Assembly: GCF_026230105.1 (NCBI RefSeq) | Contig: NC_079485.1 | Coordinates: 15,384,872 to 15,448,871 of the forward strand | Origin: Diorhabda sublineata | Taxonomy: Eukaryota; Arthropoda; Insecta; Coleoptera; Chrysomelidae | Length of the DNA: 64,000 nucleotides | Direction: 5' to 3' | Part shown: positions 55,301-62,827 of the stretch, in pieces | Numbering within the stretch: position 1 is the first letter of the stretch | Layout of the letters: every line of letters starts with the position of its first letter | The notes under the pieces: model-generated | Databases searched by the model: none | The model's input: the letters and a program-made list of their open reading frames with translations, nothing else | Told to the model about the DNA's origin: nothing | Made by a program: the position numbers and the translations under genes

Positions 55301-56775
55301 TGCTTTCTAAGTTTCACCGTTTGAGAAAATCAATCAGTACCACACCTTGCCTATCCTTAAGGTAAAGTCAGTCCCCGTAACCTTGCTTTGTGACAAATTT
55401 GGCATATATTTTTTTTTTGAGTAACTTTATAGACTGTAATTGACATGTCTCGCCCACGTCCAATCGATAGTTACGATTAGATCCACTAATGAAACACTAA
55501 TTCTGTTGTATGCGTTGAAAAACGTTAAAGCTCCCCTTTATGATGTTCTGTCAGCAATTCTAGCACCCATCTTCTACAAAATTTGTAGAGTAAAGTAACC
55601 TAACTTTTGTTTGATATTTTCAAAGTACTAATTCAAACTGTGGAAAGCTCGGTTACAGTTCTGTTACTGTAGTTTACACGAATCTTTTTATCAAGTACAG
55701 CGATCAATCGTTAGTCAAATATCTCGGAGGTGCGTTCTTCTCTTCATCGGACATTTTTACTTTGATTATTACGTTGCTTCCGTATGTAGATTTTAAATAT
55801 ATTGCCTTCAAAAACCTTTTAATTGGCAGGATTGCCAATAACACCTCAAAGTTTCAAATTTAAAATATAAAAAGTAAACAGTTTGAACACGTTTACGTTG
55901 TGATGGCCGGAAGTTGACACGCAGATACCATAAATCTGAACAGCAATCACTTAAATCCTCCTGTTTATTTGATATTGCACACCCTTTTAGTAGAAGTGTT
56001 CCTCTAACTCATTTTTTCATATTTCAACTCTATTTTATTATAACATGTATTTTCTATTTAGTTGGGCGGATGCACAACTGATTTGTTAAGTTTAGCTAGA
56101 TCGGACAGTACTGGCTCATCACATTCCATGCAGCATGGAGGTGTACCAGAATTACTGCTCGGCTTGTGTTATAATGCCACCACCGGAAGATTGAGTGTAG
56201 AAGTTATCAAGGGATCCCATTTTAGGTAAGATTAGTGAGAGGTACCTAAGTAACTTTTTGCTCAGATTATTAGATCTCATTACTCTCAGTGTAGGTTGAT
56301 AGTAAAATATTATTTTGGGAGATAATATGTCATGAAACTGTTCTAGTTACCTTTTAAGAAACCTGGCAATTAACAGACCTCCAGATACATATGTGAAACT
56401 CCATCTGGTCAGTAGTACTGGACAAGAACTGGCTCAGAGCAAGACCACCGTTCGACGCGGTCAACCCAATCCTCTTTTTAAAGAGACATTTGTGTTTCAG
56501 GTTAGTTTTTCCCAATTTTATTTCCATCATTTCATCGTGATATTTTTGTATTTTATATCAAAAATTTTTTAAAGGTGGCGCTTTTCCAGTTGGCCGATGT
56601 GACATTAATGGTGTCCGTTTATAACAGAAAAGGTGTCACCAAGAAAAAAGAAATGGTAGGATGGTTCAGTTTGGGTCTAAACTCTAGTGGTGCCGAAGAA
56701 TTGGCTCACTGGATGGATATGAAAGAATTTCAACAGGAACAGATATCACGATGGCACGTACTTGTACAATCATAG
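40304..56775 (+). CDS. Syt14: Synaptotagmin-14/16-like protein (spliced gene)
   Basis: Ten exons: 40304-40337, 47851-48060, 49705-49996, 50064-50172, 51855-52076, 53220-53328, 53758-53918, 56062-56225, 56359-56500, 56575-56775. All splice sites are GT-AG and phases chain, giving 547 aa. A 15-residue outer N terminus precedes one span (residues about 16-34) and KNKGLLWW. A long Ser/Thr/acidic linker leads to C2A (about 252-372) and C2B (about 407-547). C2B carries the hallmark blocks of SYT14/16: LCYNATTGRLSVEVIKGSHF, RRGQPNPLFKETFVFQVALF, MVGWFSLGLNSSG and RWHVL near the end. Aspartates that bind calcium in classical synaptotagmins are missing, as in SYT14/16. The known family role is calcium-independent membrane trafficking. 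Introns hold many transposon relics but no exon is broken. Confidence 0.92.
41320..41352. repeat. 33-bp palindrome bounded by TACGAGG/CCTCGTA
   Basis: TACGAGG at 41320 and CCTCGTA ending at 41352 are the standard ends of several mariners in this window but only 19 bp apart. It may be an extreme deletion derivative or a coincidence. Confidence 0.4.
42925..43477 (+). mobile_element. hAT element, deleted, with transposase C terminus
   Basis: The ends CAGTCATGTCAAA and (inverted) CAGAGGTGTCAAA are hAT-like inverted repeats, and the left subterminal zone carries GGCCCGCGGGCCGC. The plus strand from about 43137 reads YPELKKHAARILCMFGSTYL, then after a one-codon break KINKNKYRTRLTIEHLQSIL and VRYLDSRAQHN. 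This is the hAT dimerisation domain. It is 553 bp long and lies in Syt14 intron 1. Confidence 0.78.
43568..44445 (-). pseudogene. Tc1-like transposase relic
   Basis: The minus strand reads, from 44440 down, a mutated helix-turn-helix end (SFGDGKRSGQP) and the start of the catalytic core LLNDESRFEVFWSKRRLFVR. It continues with TTKHSGGSVMVWEYFGG, IFQHDNDPKHSSKLCKGY and WPQSPDINLI, then RRRLFVKIVAENY. The left end ACTCCCGGTCAAAATCTTTG near 43570 looks like a Tc1 terminal repeat. Frameshifts and a changed third acid (NPIE region now NLIV) make it inactive. Syt14 intron 1. Confidence 0.8.
45634..46533 (+). mobile_element. Mariner element, internally deleted
   Basis: The ends TACGAGGGCTGCTATTTAAG and, inverted, TACGAGGATTGTTACTCAAG are imperfect repeats with TA at both borders. 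The plus strand has MELNREHFHAKIVYDF, RHVTHREIEA, then after a deletion FFPQDNASPHTSV, HPPYSPCLTPNDFFLFPQF and VSAFKSYFLEVPQSECKK. It lies in Syt14 intron 1. Confidence 0.82.
47182..47556 (+). mobile_element. Small mariner-derived remnant
   Basis: TACGAGATTCGCTATTC at the left and ATACCCTCGTA at the right resemble the ends of the neighbouring mariner. A CTTGGCAACACTGATTGTTG word near the left also recalls GGCAACACTGATG at 45665. The interior has no recognisable transposase. Confidence 0.5.
47851..48060 (+). CDS. Syt14: Syt14 exon 2 (membrane span)
   Basis: The acceptor TTTTATTTAG ends at 47850 and the donor TTAG|GTAAGT follows 48060. It encodes MLGAIAGLGAILLVIILYI, KNKGLLWW, a Cys-rich juxtamembrane stretch (IACCEEACP) and a Ser/Pro-rich segment. 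An in-frame stop at 47832 shows the frame does not extend upstream. Confidence 0.88.
48165..49170 (+). pseudogene. IS630/mariner-like transposase relic in Syt14 intron 2
   Basis: It starts near AGGTGTCTCAAAAGAAAGTC, a typical end. The plus strand has HLNDAPGARLIGKWVKKLEE, LSIRKRSVTLNMHRSSLFCI, LHKNLGV, REELRCQREELKALTLEDEG, FYVQTLDGFFVPEL and TWFQQDGATSHTSNRC, then PPRSTDLRPVEL. It is the same group as 4395-4915. Deletions, stops and shifts are throughout. Confidence 0.72.
49705..49996 (+). CDS. Syt14: Syt14 exon 3 (cytoplasmic linker)
   Basis: The acceptor CTATTTTAG ends at 49704 (phase 1) and the donor AAAA|GTGAGT follows 49996 (phase 2). It encodes AKAYSFDGCESSSESEIGLG and a serine-rich low-complexity linker with KVTAEINDLIQ. 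Confidence 0.85.
50064..50172 (+). CDS. Syt14: Syt14 exon 4 (cytoplasmic linker)
   Basis: The acceptor TTGTTCCAG ends at 50063 and the donor GAT|GTAAGT follows 50172 (phase 0). It encodes TPINLRETKIDNQDLDIQMV and an Asn/Asp/Thr-rich stretch. The preceding intron is only 67 nt. Confidence 0.83.
50810..51190 (+). pseudogene. Mariner transposase fragment in Syt14 intron 4
   Basis: The plus strand reads SWWKPGEVAQKTANPKLTQR, EEMLCTRWDSKGIIYYSTLK and YRKKIYHNEDAHF, matching the middle of a mariner transposase (W-W-KG-I-Y block and DNA-H block). No clear ends. Confidence 0.65.
51325..51495. repeat. Dispersed repeat, copy 1 (Syt14 intron 4)
   Basis: ATTCTGAAGTTGCGCA and ATCACATTACAAGAC with flanking sequence match 57215-57365 over about 150 bp. 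It is not recognised as a known family. Confidence 0.6.
51855..52076 (+). CDS. Syt14: Syt14 exon 5 (start of C2A)
   Basis: Two in-frame acceptors compete: ...CATTGTAG ending at 51854 and ...GAGCCAG ending at 51875. The first follows a better branch-like TTAACTAA stretch. The exon encodes CGHLEIALLYDAPMRKMTVH, VLQARDFPSRDRGQ and ends THTQ|GTAATG in phase 0. Loop-1 aspartates of classical C2A are not conserved. Confidence 0.83.
52540..52870 (-). pseudogene. Penelope-like retroelement fragment in Syt14 intron 5
   Basis: The minus strand encodes DRNFVQEACSSEILKN, NTVRSLRRKDCFYLEADEGN and KVVIIDKKDYFERVDNLIE. The block L-R-x(4)-D-x(5-8)-AD(K/E)GN-x-VVI-x(3)-DY is typical of the region before the palm in Penelope-like reverse transcriptases. 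The remainder is missing. Confidence 0.62.
53220..53328 (+). CDS. Syt14: Syt14 exon 6 (C2A)
   Basis: The acceptor ATATTTTAG ends at 53219 (phase 0) and the donor CCAG|GTAAAA follows 53328 (phase 1). It encodes VRLILLPSKKQKHKTKIRQG and ENPQYMENFVLHRVNP, matching the LVLLPIKKQ block of SYT14. Confidence 0.87.
53758..53918 (+). CDS. Syt14: Syt14 exon 7 (end of C2A)
   Basis: The acceptor TATTTTCAG ends at 53757 and the donor ATG|GTGAGT follows 53918 (phase 0). It encodes DVNSMGIRLRLYGCERMRRE, RLIGEAVVSF and FWLNLEP. YGCERMRRER replaces the YDFDRFSKHD-type calcium loop of SYT1. Confidence 0.9.
54080..54800 (-). pseudogene. RNase H-bearing LINE relic in Syt14 intron 7
   Basis: The minus strand reads IFILSGRGASLQALDSYKIE and SKLVWECIES (RNase H active-site strand, usually SDSQAAL). 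In shifted frames come the NEQA-LAK block and then KDKVSRVTGVLTGHYPINYH with a Cys pair (CCRFC). This order, RNase H then a zinc-knuckle-like C terminus, is known from I/R1-type LINEs in insects. Multiple stops. Confidence 0.65.
56062..56225 (+). CDS. Syt14: Syt14 exon 8 (start of C2B)
   Basis: The acceptor TTCTATTTAG ends at 56061 (phase 0) and the donor TTTAG|GTAAGA follows 56225 (phase 2). It encodes SDSTGSSHSMQHGGVPELLL and GLCYNATTGRLSVEVIKGSH, nearly the same as vertebrate SYT14. Confidence 0.93.
56359..56500 (+). CDS. Syt14: Syt14 exon 9 (C2B)
   Basis: The acceptor CTTTTAAG ends at 56358 and the donor CAG|GTTAGT follows 56500. It encodes NLAINRPPDTYVKLHLVSST and TTVRRGQPNPLFKETFVFQ. 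The preceding intron is 133 nt. Confidence 0.93.
56575..56775 (+). CDS. Syt14: Syt14 exon 10 (end of C2B, stop)
   Basis: The acceptor TTTTTTAAAG ends at 56574 (phase 0). It encodes VALFQLADVTLMVSVYNRKG, EMVGWFSLGLNSSGAEELAH and ISRWHVLVQS, then TAG at 56773-56775. The intron before it is 74 nt. Confidence 0.93.
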   Translation: MALFQLADVTLMVSVYNRKGVTKKKEMVGWFSLGLNSSGAEELAHWMDMKEFQQEQISRWHVLVQS

Positions 56776-57209
56776 CTGTTGCACATATCATTTAGAATTT
56801 ATCAATTCTCAATGCTCTCAATAGAAATTTGTTGAAGAAGGGAACCGTAACAGCTATGATTTTGTTTTAAGACTATGATTGCTACAAAATATGTAAGTTT
56901 TTCTTAAAACTTCCTACTTGATTCAAATATTGTACCCATATTCTAAATCAGTACTATTTTGTAACAATCATATTGGTGTTATACTAATTCCAGTGAGATT
57001 TATATCATTCAAAGTTTTTTCAATCCACAACAACTTCGCCCGACAACGACATGAACACTTGTTTTAAAATATATTACAACTATTAGTGATGGCTAGTAAA
57101 AAAGAAAAGTTATATTTCATAATTAATTACGATTACAAGTAAAACTGTTTCAAAGTAACTTCATTTCTAATAGGTATAATTAACTGAGACATGAAGCCTT
57201 GGAGGCAAC
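56776..57209 (+). other. Syt14: Syt14 3' untranslated region (probable)
   Basis: This follows the TAG at 56775. No canonical AATAAA occurs in the first kilobase. The nearest is near 57911, so either a variant signal is used or the UTR is long. Confidence 0.45.
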
Positions 57210-57365
57210 AATTTCACTCATTATTCCATTCTCAAATACCTTTGGGGCTGTAGGTGAGAAAATAATCGCTGAACGGTATTCTGAAGTTGCGCAAATCACA
57301 TTACAAGACGTGAGAGAGATGTTTTGTCCTTTTGAGACCAGCCAAACTCTAGTTCTAAAACATTA
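57210..57365. repeat. Dispersed repeat, copy 2 (downstream of Syt14)
   Basis: Second copy of the repeat at 51325-51495, same orientation. Shared words include GGTATTCTGAAGTTGCGCA and ATCACATTACAAGACRTGAG. Confidence 0.6.
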
Positions 57366-57560
57366 ATCATGACGCATTAACCCAGCTGATAACCCATCGA
57401 TGCCACAGGAATTCTTGTTTTGAATGCTGAGTAGCTCAGATCTATTCACAGGTCTAAGGAAGAGACTGTGAACGAGAAAAGAAAGAGCTTGACGACTTGG
57501 GGATATTTTAGAGCTAATATTCTCACTAACGTTAATGATAAACTCCATGAAAATATGAAG
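57363..57560 (-). pseudogene. LINE reverse transcriptase fragment
   Basis: The minus strand contains FLRPVNRSELLSIQNKNSCG and IDGLSAGLM, resembling the KNKxSxGxDGIS block before the reverse transcriptase fingers. It joins directly to the dispersed repeat at 57210-57365. Confidence 0.5.
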
Positions 57561-59869
57561 TAATTAATAACCTATCGATTTTTACAAACTTAGATGCTAT
57601 TGTACCTAAAAGGAAAAGTACTATACCCTATTTTTGAACTGGGAGGATCATTTTAGGAAACCTGAATCACTCCCACTACAAAAATTACTAGATTGGAAGC
57701 GATGACGTAAAATACTACTCATACTAAAATTATACAGTCTGGAAGTATTGAACCACAAACTAAATATTAATTAACCTAATGGACACATATTTAAAAAAAA
57801 AATGTAACGCTCTTTCGTCCCTACGTGACGGATTGACGCTTATCGGATTGCCTAGGGCGCCAATTTTTTATTGTGATGCTCCACTTGTTCAGGGCAGCGT
57901 CAGTGAAGAAAATAAAATAAACCAGAGGTTTATTGATAACAACAGTTGAACAAAACTTTATTTATTAAAAACGGAAATAAAACTAAACTATACATGAAAG
58001 AAATGAAACTGGGAAAGCAACGGTACCAAAAGCATAAACTCAATGGTAACAAAATAACGGAAATTTAAATAAATATAATAATAAAATATTTACTTCTCTG
58101 CACAAAATAGTAACCACAGAACAAACCCTAAGTAGAAATGCAAACTTAGTTATTATTCGTTGGAAAAAACATGGCGGATTTTTGGTGCCAGTGCCCTCGA
58201 TGGTAAGTGACAGAACTAATCTATTTTCGCGGTTTATTTAAATGTACAACACAAAGTATCTACTGTATTCTATGCTATTCATTTCCATCGAATTCCGATT
58301 TCGCAGTTTCTTGAACTCACGATGAAAATCATCTTAGAACTAGGACAGGTTTATTTACAAAATAATATTTATATACATTTTCAACTAAACCAAGTGAAAT
58401 TGCTTAATACTTCAAAGCAAATGACACAATGAGGATGTTTAACATTTTTTTGTAATCATCATTATACTTGCGCTTTTTTTGCTGAGTAAATTGTTTACTC
58501 ACATTTATACATTTTTCATTAAGTGAGATTTTTTCAAATATTCAACTAGTATCGCACACCCCCGACTCGTCTTCATGCCCATCAGTTTGGGAACCGGTGC
58601 TCTAGAGTAACCTTGATAGAAAGTGCGATCCTCTTGTATGAAGGACGACTGTAGCGCTGCAATATCCTCACTCAAGAACTATATTTCAGACATATTTTCA
58701 TTACCAAGTTACCTCCATTCTTTGTGAAAACCTATTTTTAAAGATTGACACGTTCATAACTGTAAGAGGAAACAGCCTAGGTAAAGCCACGAAAACGTTA
58801 ATGTTTCCGAATTAAAGAACAAATAACAACGTACATTTATAGAATTGTGGAACTAGTAGTGGAAAATCACCGTTAAGAAATCACAGTTGCAGTTAGTAGA
58901 GATGTCACGGTTCTGAAAAGCACAAGAATATTTTAGAATTCATAAATTAGGTGGCTACATTATCAATTGTTTTTTCACAATTGACAAAAAAACATTTTAT
59001 TATGTAGCTATGCATCCAATTGCCATAAACATTTGACAGATAGCAAATGTTACTTTACCCAATATATGTAATGATTCTATAAGTGGAAGCTGTTCCGACT
59101 AAGAAAGACAGGATGATAACACTTTCTCTATCCTCCGAGGTTCTCAAACATGCGCAGTATAGATAAAGTGTCTCGAACGAGAGAGAAAATGAATATTGTC
59201 GGCACCGTAACGTAAGGACGTTTTTTTCCCATACTAACTGTCCATATAGGAGTATTACAAATATGCTTTAGCCATACCACAATCTCGATTTTTTAATTTC
59301 CTTGTTTTTACAATTATTAGTCCTCAGGTACAACTGAAACGATTTATTTTTTTTTATTTTAATAATTAATTAAATATTAATTAATAAACTATTACATTTT
59401 TGGAAGTGTTTCATACGTTGCCGAGTCGAAACATTGTGGGACAATCTTTATAAGGATGATTCATTGATATTGAAACATAAGCTGTGGTAGAGAATTTGGA
59501 CTCTAATATGGCTATATAACCAAATGTATGTAATTAGAATTTAGCGATGCGTTTTCTTGAAAAGGTCACAGATTTTGATTTAAATTCTCAGGAAGTTCTG
59601 GAATTTCTTGGGGAACCAGAATGTTCCAAGGTTATTTTCAAGTACATGCTCATTTCCATGCATTTCCAGCGGTCGAAACAATCAAATAAAGAAAAAACAC
59701 AAAAACTCACCATAGAAACTAAGAAAATAAAAATAATAATTCCCAGTTATATATTTATTCAAGTAGAAGAGGAAAGATTCGAAATTTCAAGCATCTAATA
59801 CAATAATGGTTAATATGTTATTTAAGGGTCAGAATAATCTGTTAAATATCTATTACAATAATGACATTA
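57561..59869. other. Intergenic AT-rich DNA, nothing firm
   Basis: No gene recognised. A patch at 57800-57900 (AACGCTCTTTCGTCC, GGGCGCCAATTTTTTATTG) is less AT-rich and could be part of an old retroelement terminus, but no partner copy is in the window. Confidence 0.4.
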
Positions 59870-60790
59870 AGGGCCGGTTTCTTCACGTTCTAATAATGTG
59901 CCAAATAATTATTATCCAAATAACTTTTAATTGTCGAATAAATGTTTACCGTTTCTTTACCCTAGTTAGTTTGAATCCAAACTAACTAATAAGTATTTGT
60001 CACTTTATTATGTACTTAACAAATAGTCTACTGTTGATAACACCATGAAAGATGCCTATATAGCAATCGTCGATGTATTGAATAAGGACAGAAATAAACG
60101 AAAAAACGTTGTTCTATTGACGGTTTTCTATGATCTGTGTTTGTGACAACGATCTCTGCTTAATTCTATTTGCACTTGTTTCTGTAGAGAAAAAGAAGAA
60201 GACGTAAGGTTAATGTTGAAGTAGTCTCTAGTCGGAGAAAGTTGTGTTGGTTTAAAAATTATAATTTATATTGAATATAATTGATACGAAATGAAAAAGC
60301 AAACGGTCAAAAAGTTTTGAAAGTTTTTTCTTGAAAAATAAACTGAGCGGTGGGCTTCTGTAAGCGGAACCGTTTATAAAATTTATTATTGGACCAAAAA
60401 TTGTAATGATCAATTTTATGACAAACGAAATAAGCTCTTTGTTCTGGCGTTTGCTGTAATTTTCCTCAATCAATTCCTCTTCAAACAAATCTTCGCAATC
60501 ATCCATATTTAATATTTAATTATTTGTTTAACGAATATTTGGAAAAATGAACTAACCACTTCTGATGTATAATACTTTGGGTTAGGTTTCTTCTAAACTC
60601 TTAAATTGACAGTTGTGATTACCTAATAACTTAATTTAAATTAATAGATTTATTCGAAGGTGAAGAAATCGAATTTTTGGTTATTCGATAAATAATAGTT
60701 GACATCATACAAGTATCTTTCCATTACATTATGGCTGCCACTAACAAAATTTTATCAGTAAAAGCAAACAAACATATCTTGTGACCGGTT
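59870..60790 (-). other. Possible Harbinger-like or MITE remnant
   Basis: GGGCCGGTTTCTTCACG at 59872 looks like a transposon end. The minus-strand frame at 60506-60252 starts MDDCEDLFEEELIEENYSKR, a style seen at the N terminus of some Harbinger transposases. No matching right end and no catalytic blocks were found, so this is weak. Confidence 0.28.
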
Positions 60791-61024
60791 TAAAAATAAG
60801 AATAACAAAACTAGGTAAGTAAAGAAATGAATAAGGGATCAGTGAATCGCTGGCAATAATTACATCTACTGCTGCCTTGGTTTTGGACTGTGATAGACAG
60901 GTTAGTTGTTAAGCCAAAAGTAACTAGATTTCTCACTAGAATTGCAGCTTGCACGCAATAAAAGTGACACCAAACCGATAATGCTGCAAATGCGAGATAT
61001 TGCATGAAACATTCAACAGTTTAA

Positions 61025-61282
61025 CTTCATCTGCGAATGCTTTTGAGAAATATTGCATCTTGTATTGATTGCACGTTGTATTGCATCATGTCAAACGGCC
61101 TTTAGCTGATCTTCATCTGCTCATGCTTTTTATCAAGAAATATTGCGCCATGCATTACACGTTATATCTCATCATGTCTAGAGGCCTTTAGGTGAACTTC
61201 ATCGGCGTATGCTTTCGATCAAGAAATATTGTGTCTTCCAATTAATTCCACGTTGTCTTGCATCATGTCAAGCAGCCTTAAG
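61025..61282. repeat. 86-bp tandem repeat, three copies
   Basis: CTTCATC starts at 61025, 61111 and 61197, exactly 86 bp apart. Each unit also holds ATGCTTTT, GAAATATTG, CACGTTRTAT and CATCATGTC followed by GGCCTT in order. Units differ by scattered substitutions. Confidence 0.8.
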
Positions 61283-61538
61283 CACTAATCCGAAATGCAC
61301 AGCAGGTCTGAAATTCTTCAGTAAGTATAACAGAAGAGATTTTAAATAATTTCATGCGTAAGAGAAATATTTGAAGCCTGACCTAGGTACTAAGACAACT
61401 GTTGTTAATAATTTACAGCTGACGTTTTTTGGTCCTTCTGTAGGTATAAGACATATAGCCTTATATGATCATATCCATATGTATTGGTCCAAATAACTCA
61501 TGTTCCAGTAGTTATGAATCATCTTGAACAACATACAT

Positions 61539-61541
<3 letters not shown>

Positions 61542-61623
<82 letters not shown>
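61542..61623. repeat. (AT)n microsatellite, about 41 units
   Basis: An uninterrupted alternating AT tract of about 82 bp. The open frame across it is an artefact. Confidence 0.97.
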
Positions 61624-61626
<3 letters not shown>

Positions 61627-62595
61627 ATCTATTATATTCTCCTATATTTGCAAAAATTGTAATTTGTTCTTACTTTGGTAACAATTTTTAGTTAATGGTA
61701 AATGATACAAATTCTTCCCTTCTCATAATCTCTGGAATTATTTGCGGTTAACCCTCTTGTTATTAATGTAAGAACGATTTCAACTAAAATAATTGATAAC
61801 GTGGACCGAATTCAAGTTGTGTTTGAATTTTACTAAATCAAAATGTTTAGAAAAATTCACAATCGCACGAATGTATTATAAAGGGCAGAAATTAAAAAAT
61901 GGAACGGATTTTAATATGTTCCTGGTTTTTAAGCATACACCAATTTATTTATAATATTTATAATACGTAATTTTTATTAAAATATTGTTGAAATATTCCA
62001 AAATCGGGGTAACTTTTTTTATTTATCATCGATGAATTATCAATTTTTTATACAATAAATCAATAGAAAGTTGAATTTTTCCTCCACTTGCACAGTATTC
62101 ACGAAAATTTTACATTAAATTAATATCAATCGGTGACAAATGAATATAAATTGGCAAAAGAAAAACTTATAAGATGGAATTGATGGCGATATTTATACTA
62201 ACAATAGATCAATATTCACTGTCTGGTCCTCCAAACCTCATATTCGGCTTTAAGGATCAAATTATTGGTTTTCAATTCAACAAGAGAAAGTTTAAGACGA
62301 AAACTAATGATAGACATCGCCATTTTGTTTGTCGGATCATGTAACCCGTCCATATTAATATAATGTGTAGTTTAGTTGTTACTCCGGTTTAAAACTATGA
62401 GAGAATGCGGATTGTAGTAAATGGGTAGGGAATAGGTTTATTTATAAAGCTTCAGAGCTCTAATAACACAATAAGATATAAATCAAATTAGAAGCCGGTT
62501 TCGAACTTTACTAAAACAATTAAATGATAAAATACTCAATTACTAATTATACAAAAAGTGCGTTATATTTATTAAATCCAACTTGATCTATTTTC

Positions 62596-62827
62596 ATTCC
62601 ATGTCATTTGTCAATCAATCTTATTTGCCATTCCATGTCATTTGTCATTACATCGCATTTCTAATTCCATGTCATTTGTCATTCCATTGTATTTTTAATT
62701 CCATGTCATTCCATTGCATTTTCAATTCCATGTCATTTGTCATTCCATTGCATTTTTAATTCCATGTTATTTGTCTTTCCATCGTAATTGTTAATTCAAT
62801 GTCATTTATCATTCCATGGAACCTAAT
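62596..62827. repeat. 34-bp minisatellite, seven copies
   Basis: ATTCCATGTCATTTGTC starts at 62596, 62630, 62664, 62698, 62725, 62759 and 62794. The spacing is 34 bp except one 27-bp unit with a 7-bp deletion and one 35-bp unit. The second half of the unit is ATTCCATTGCATTTTTA, itself similar to the first half. Confidence 0.9.

Noticed and set aside
57790..57960. Possible LTR end (GGGCGCCAATTTTTTATTG)
   Set aside because: No second LTR, primer site or coding part could be found in the window.
59547..59798. 83-codon plus-strand frame, acidic then basic
   Set aside because: No family recognised and no splice or regulatory context.
61484..61681. 65-codon frame with alternating Ile-Tyr
   Set aside because: It is translation of the (AT)n microsatellite.
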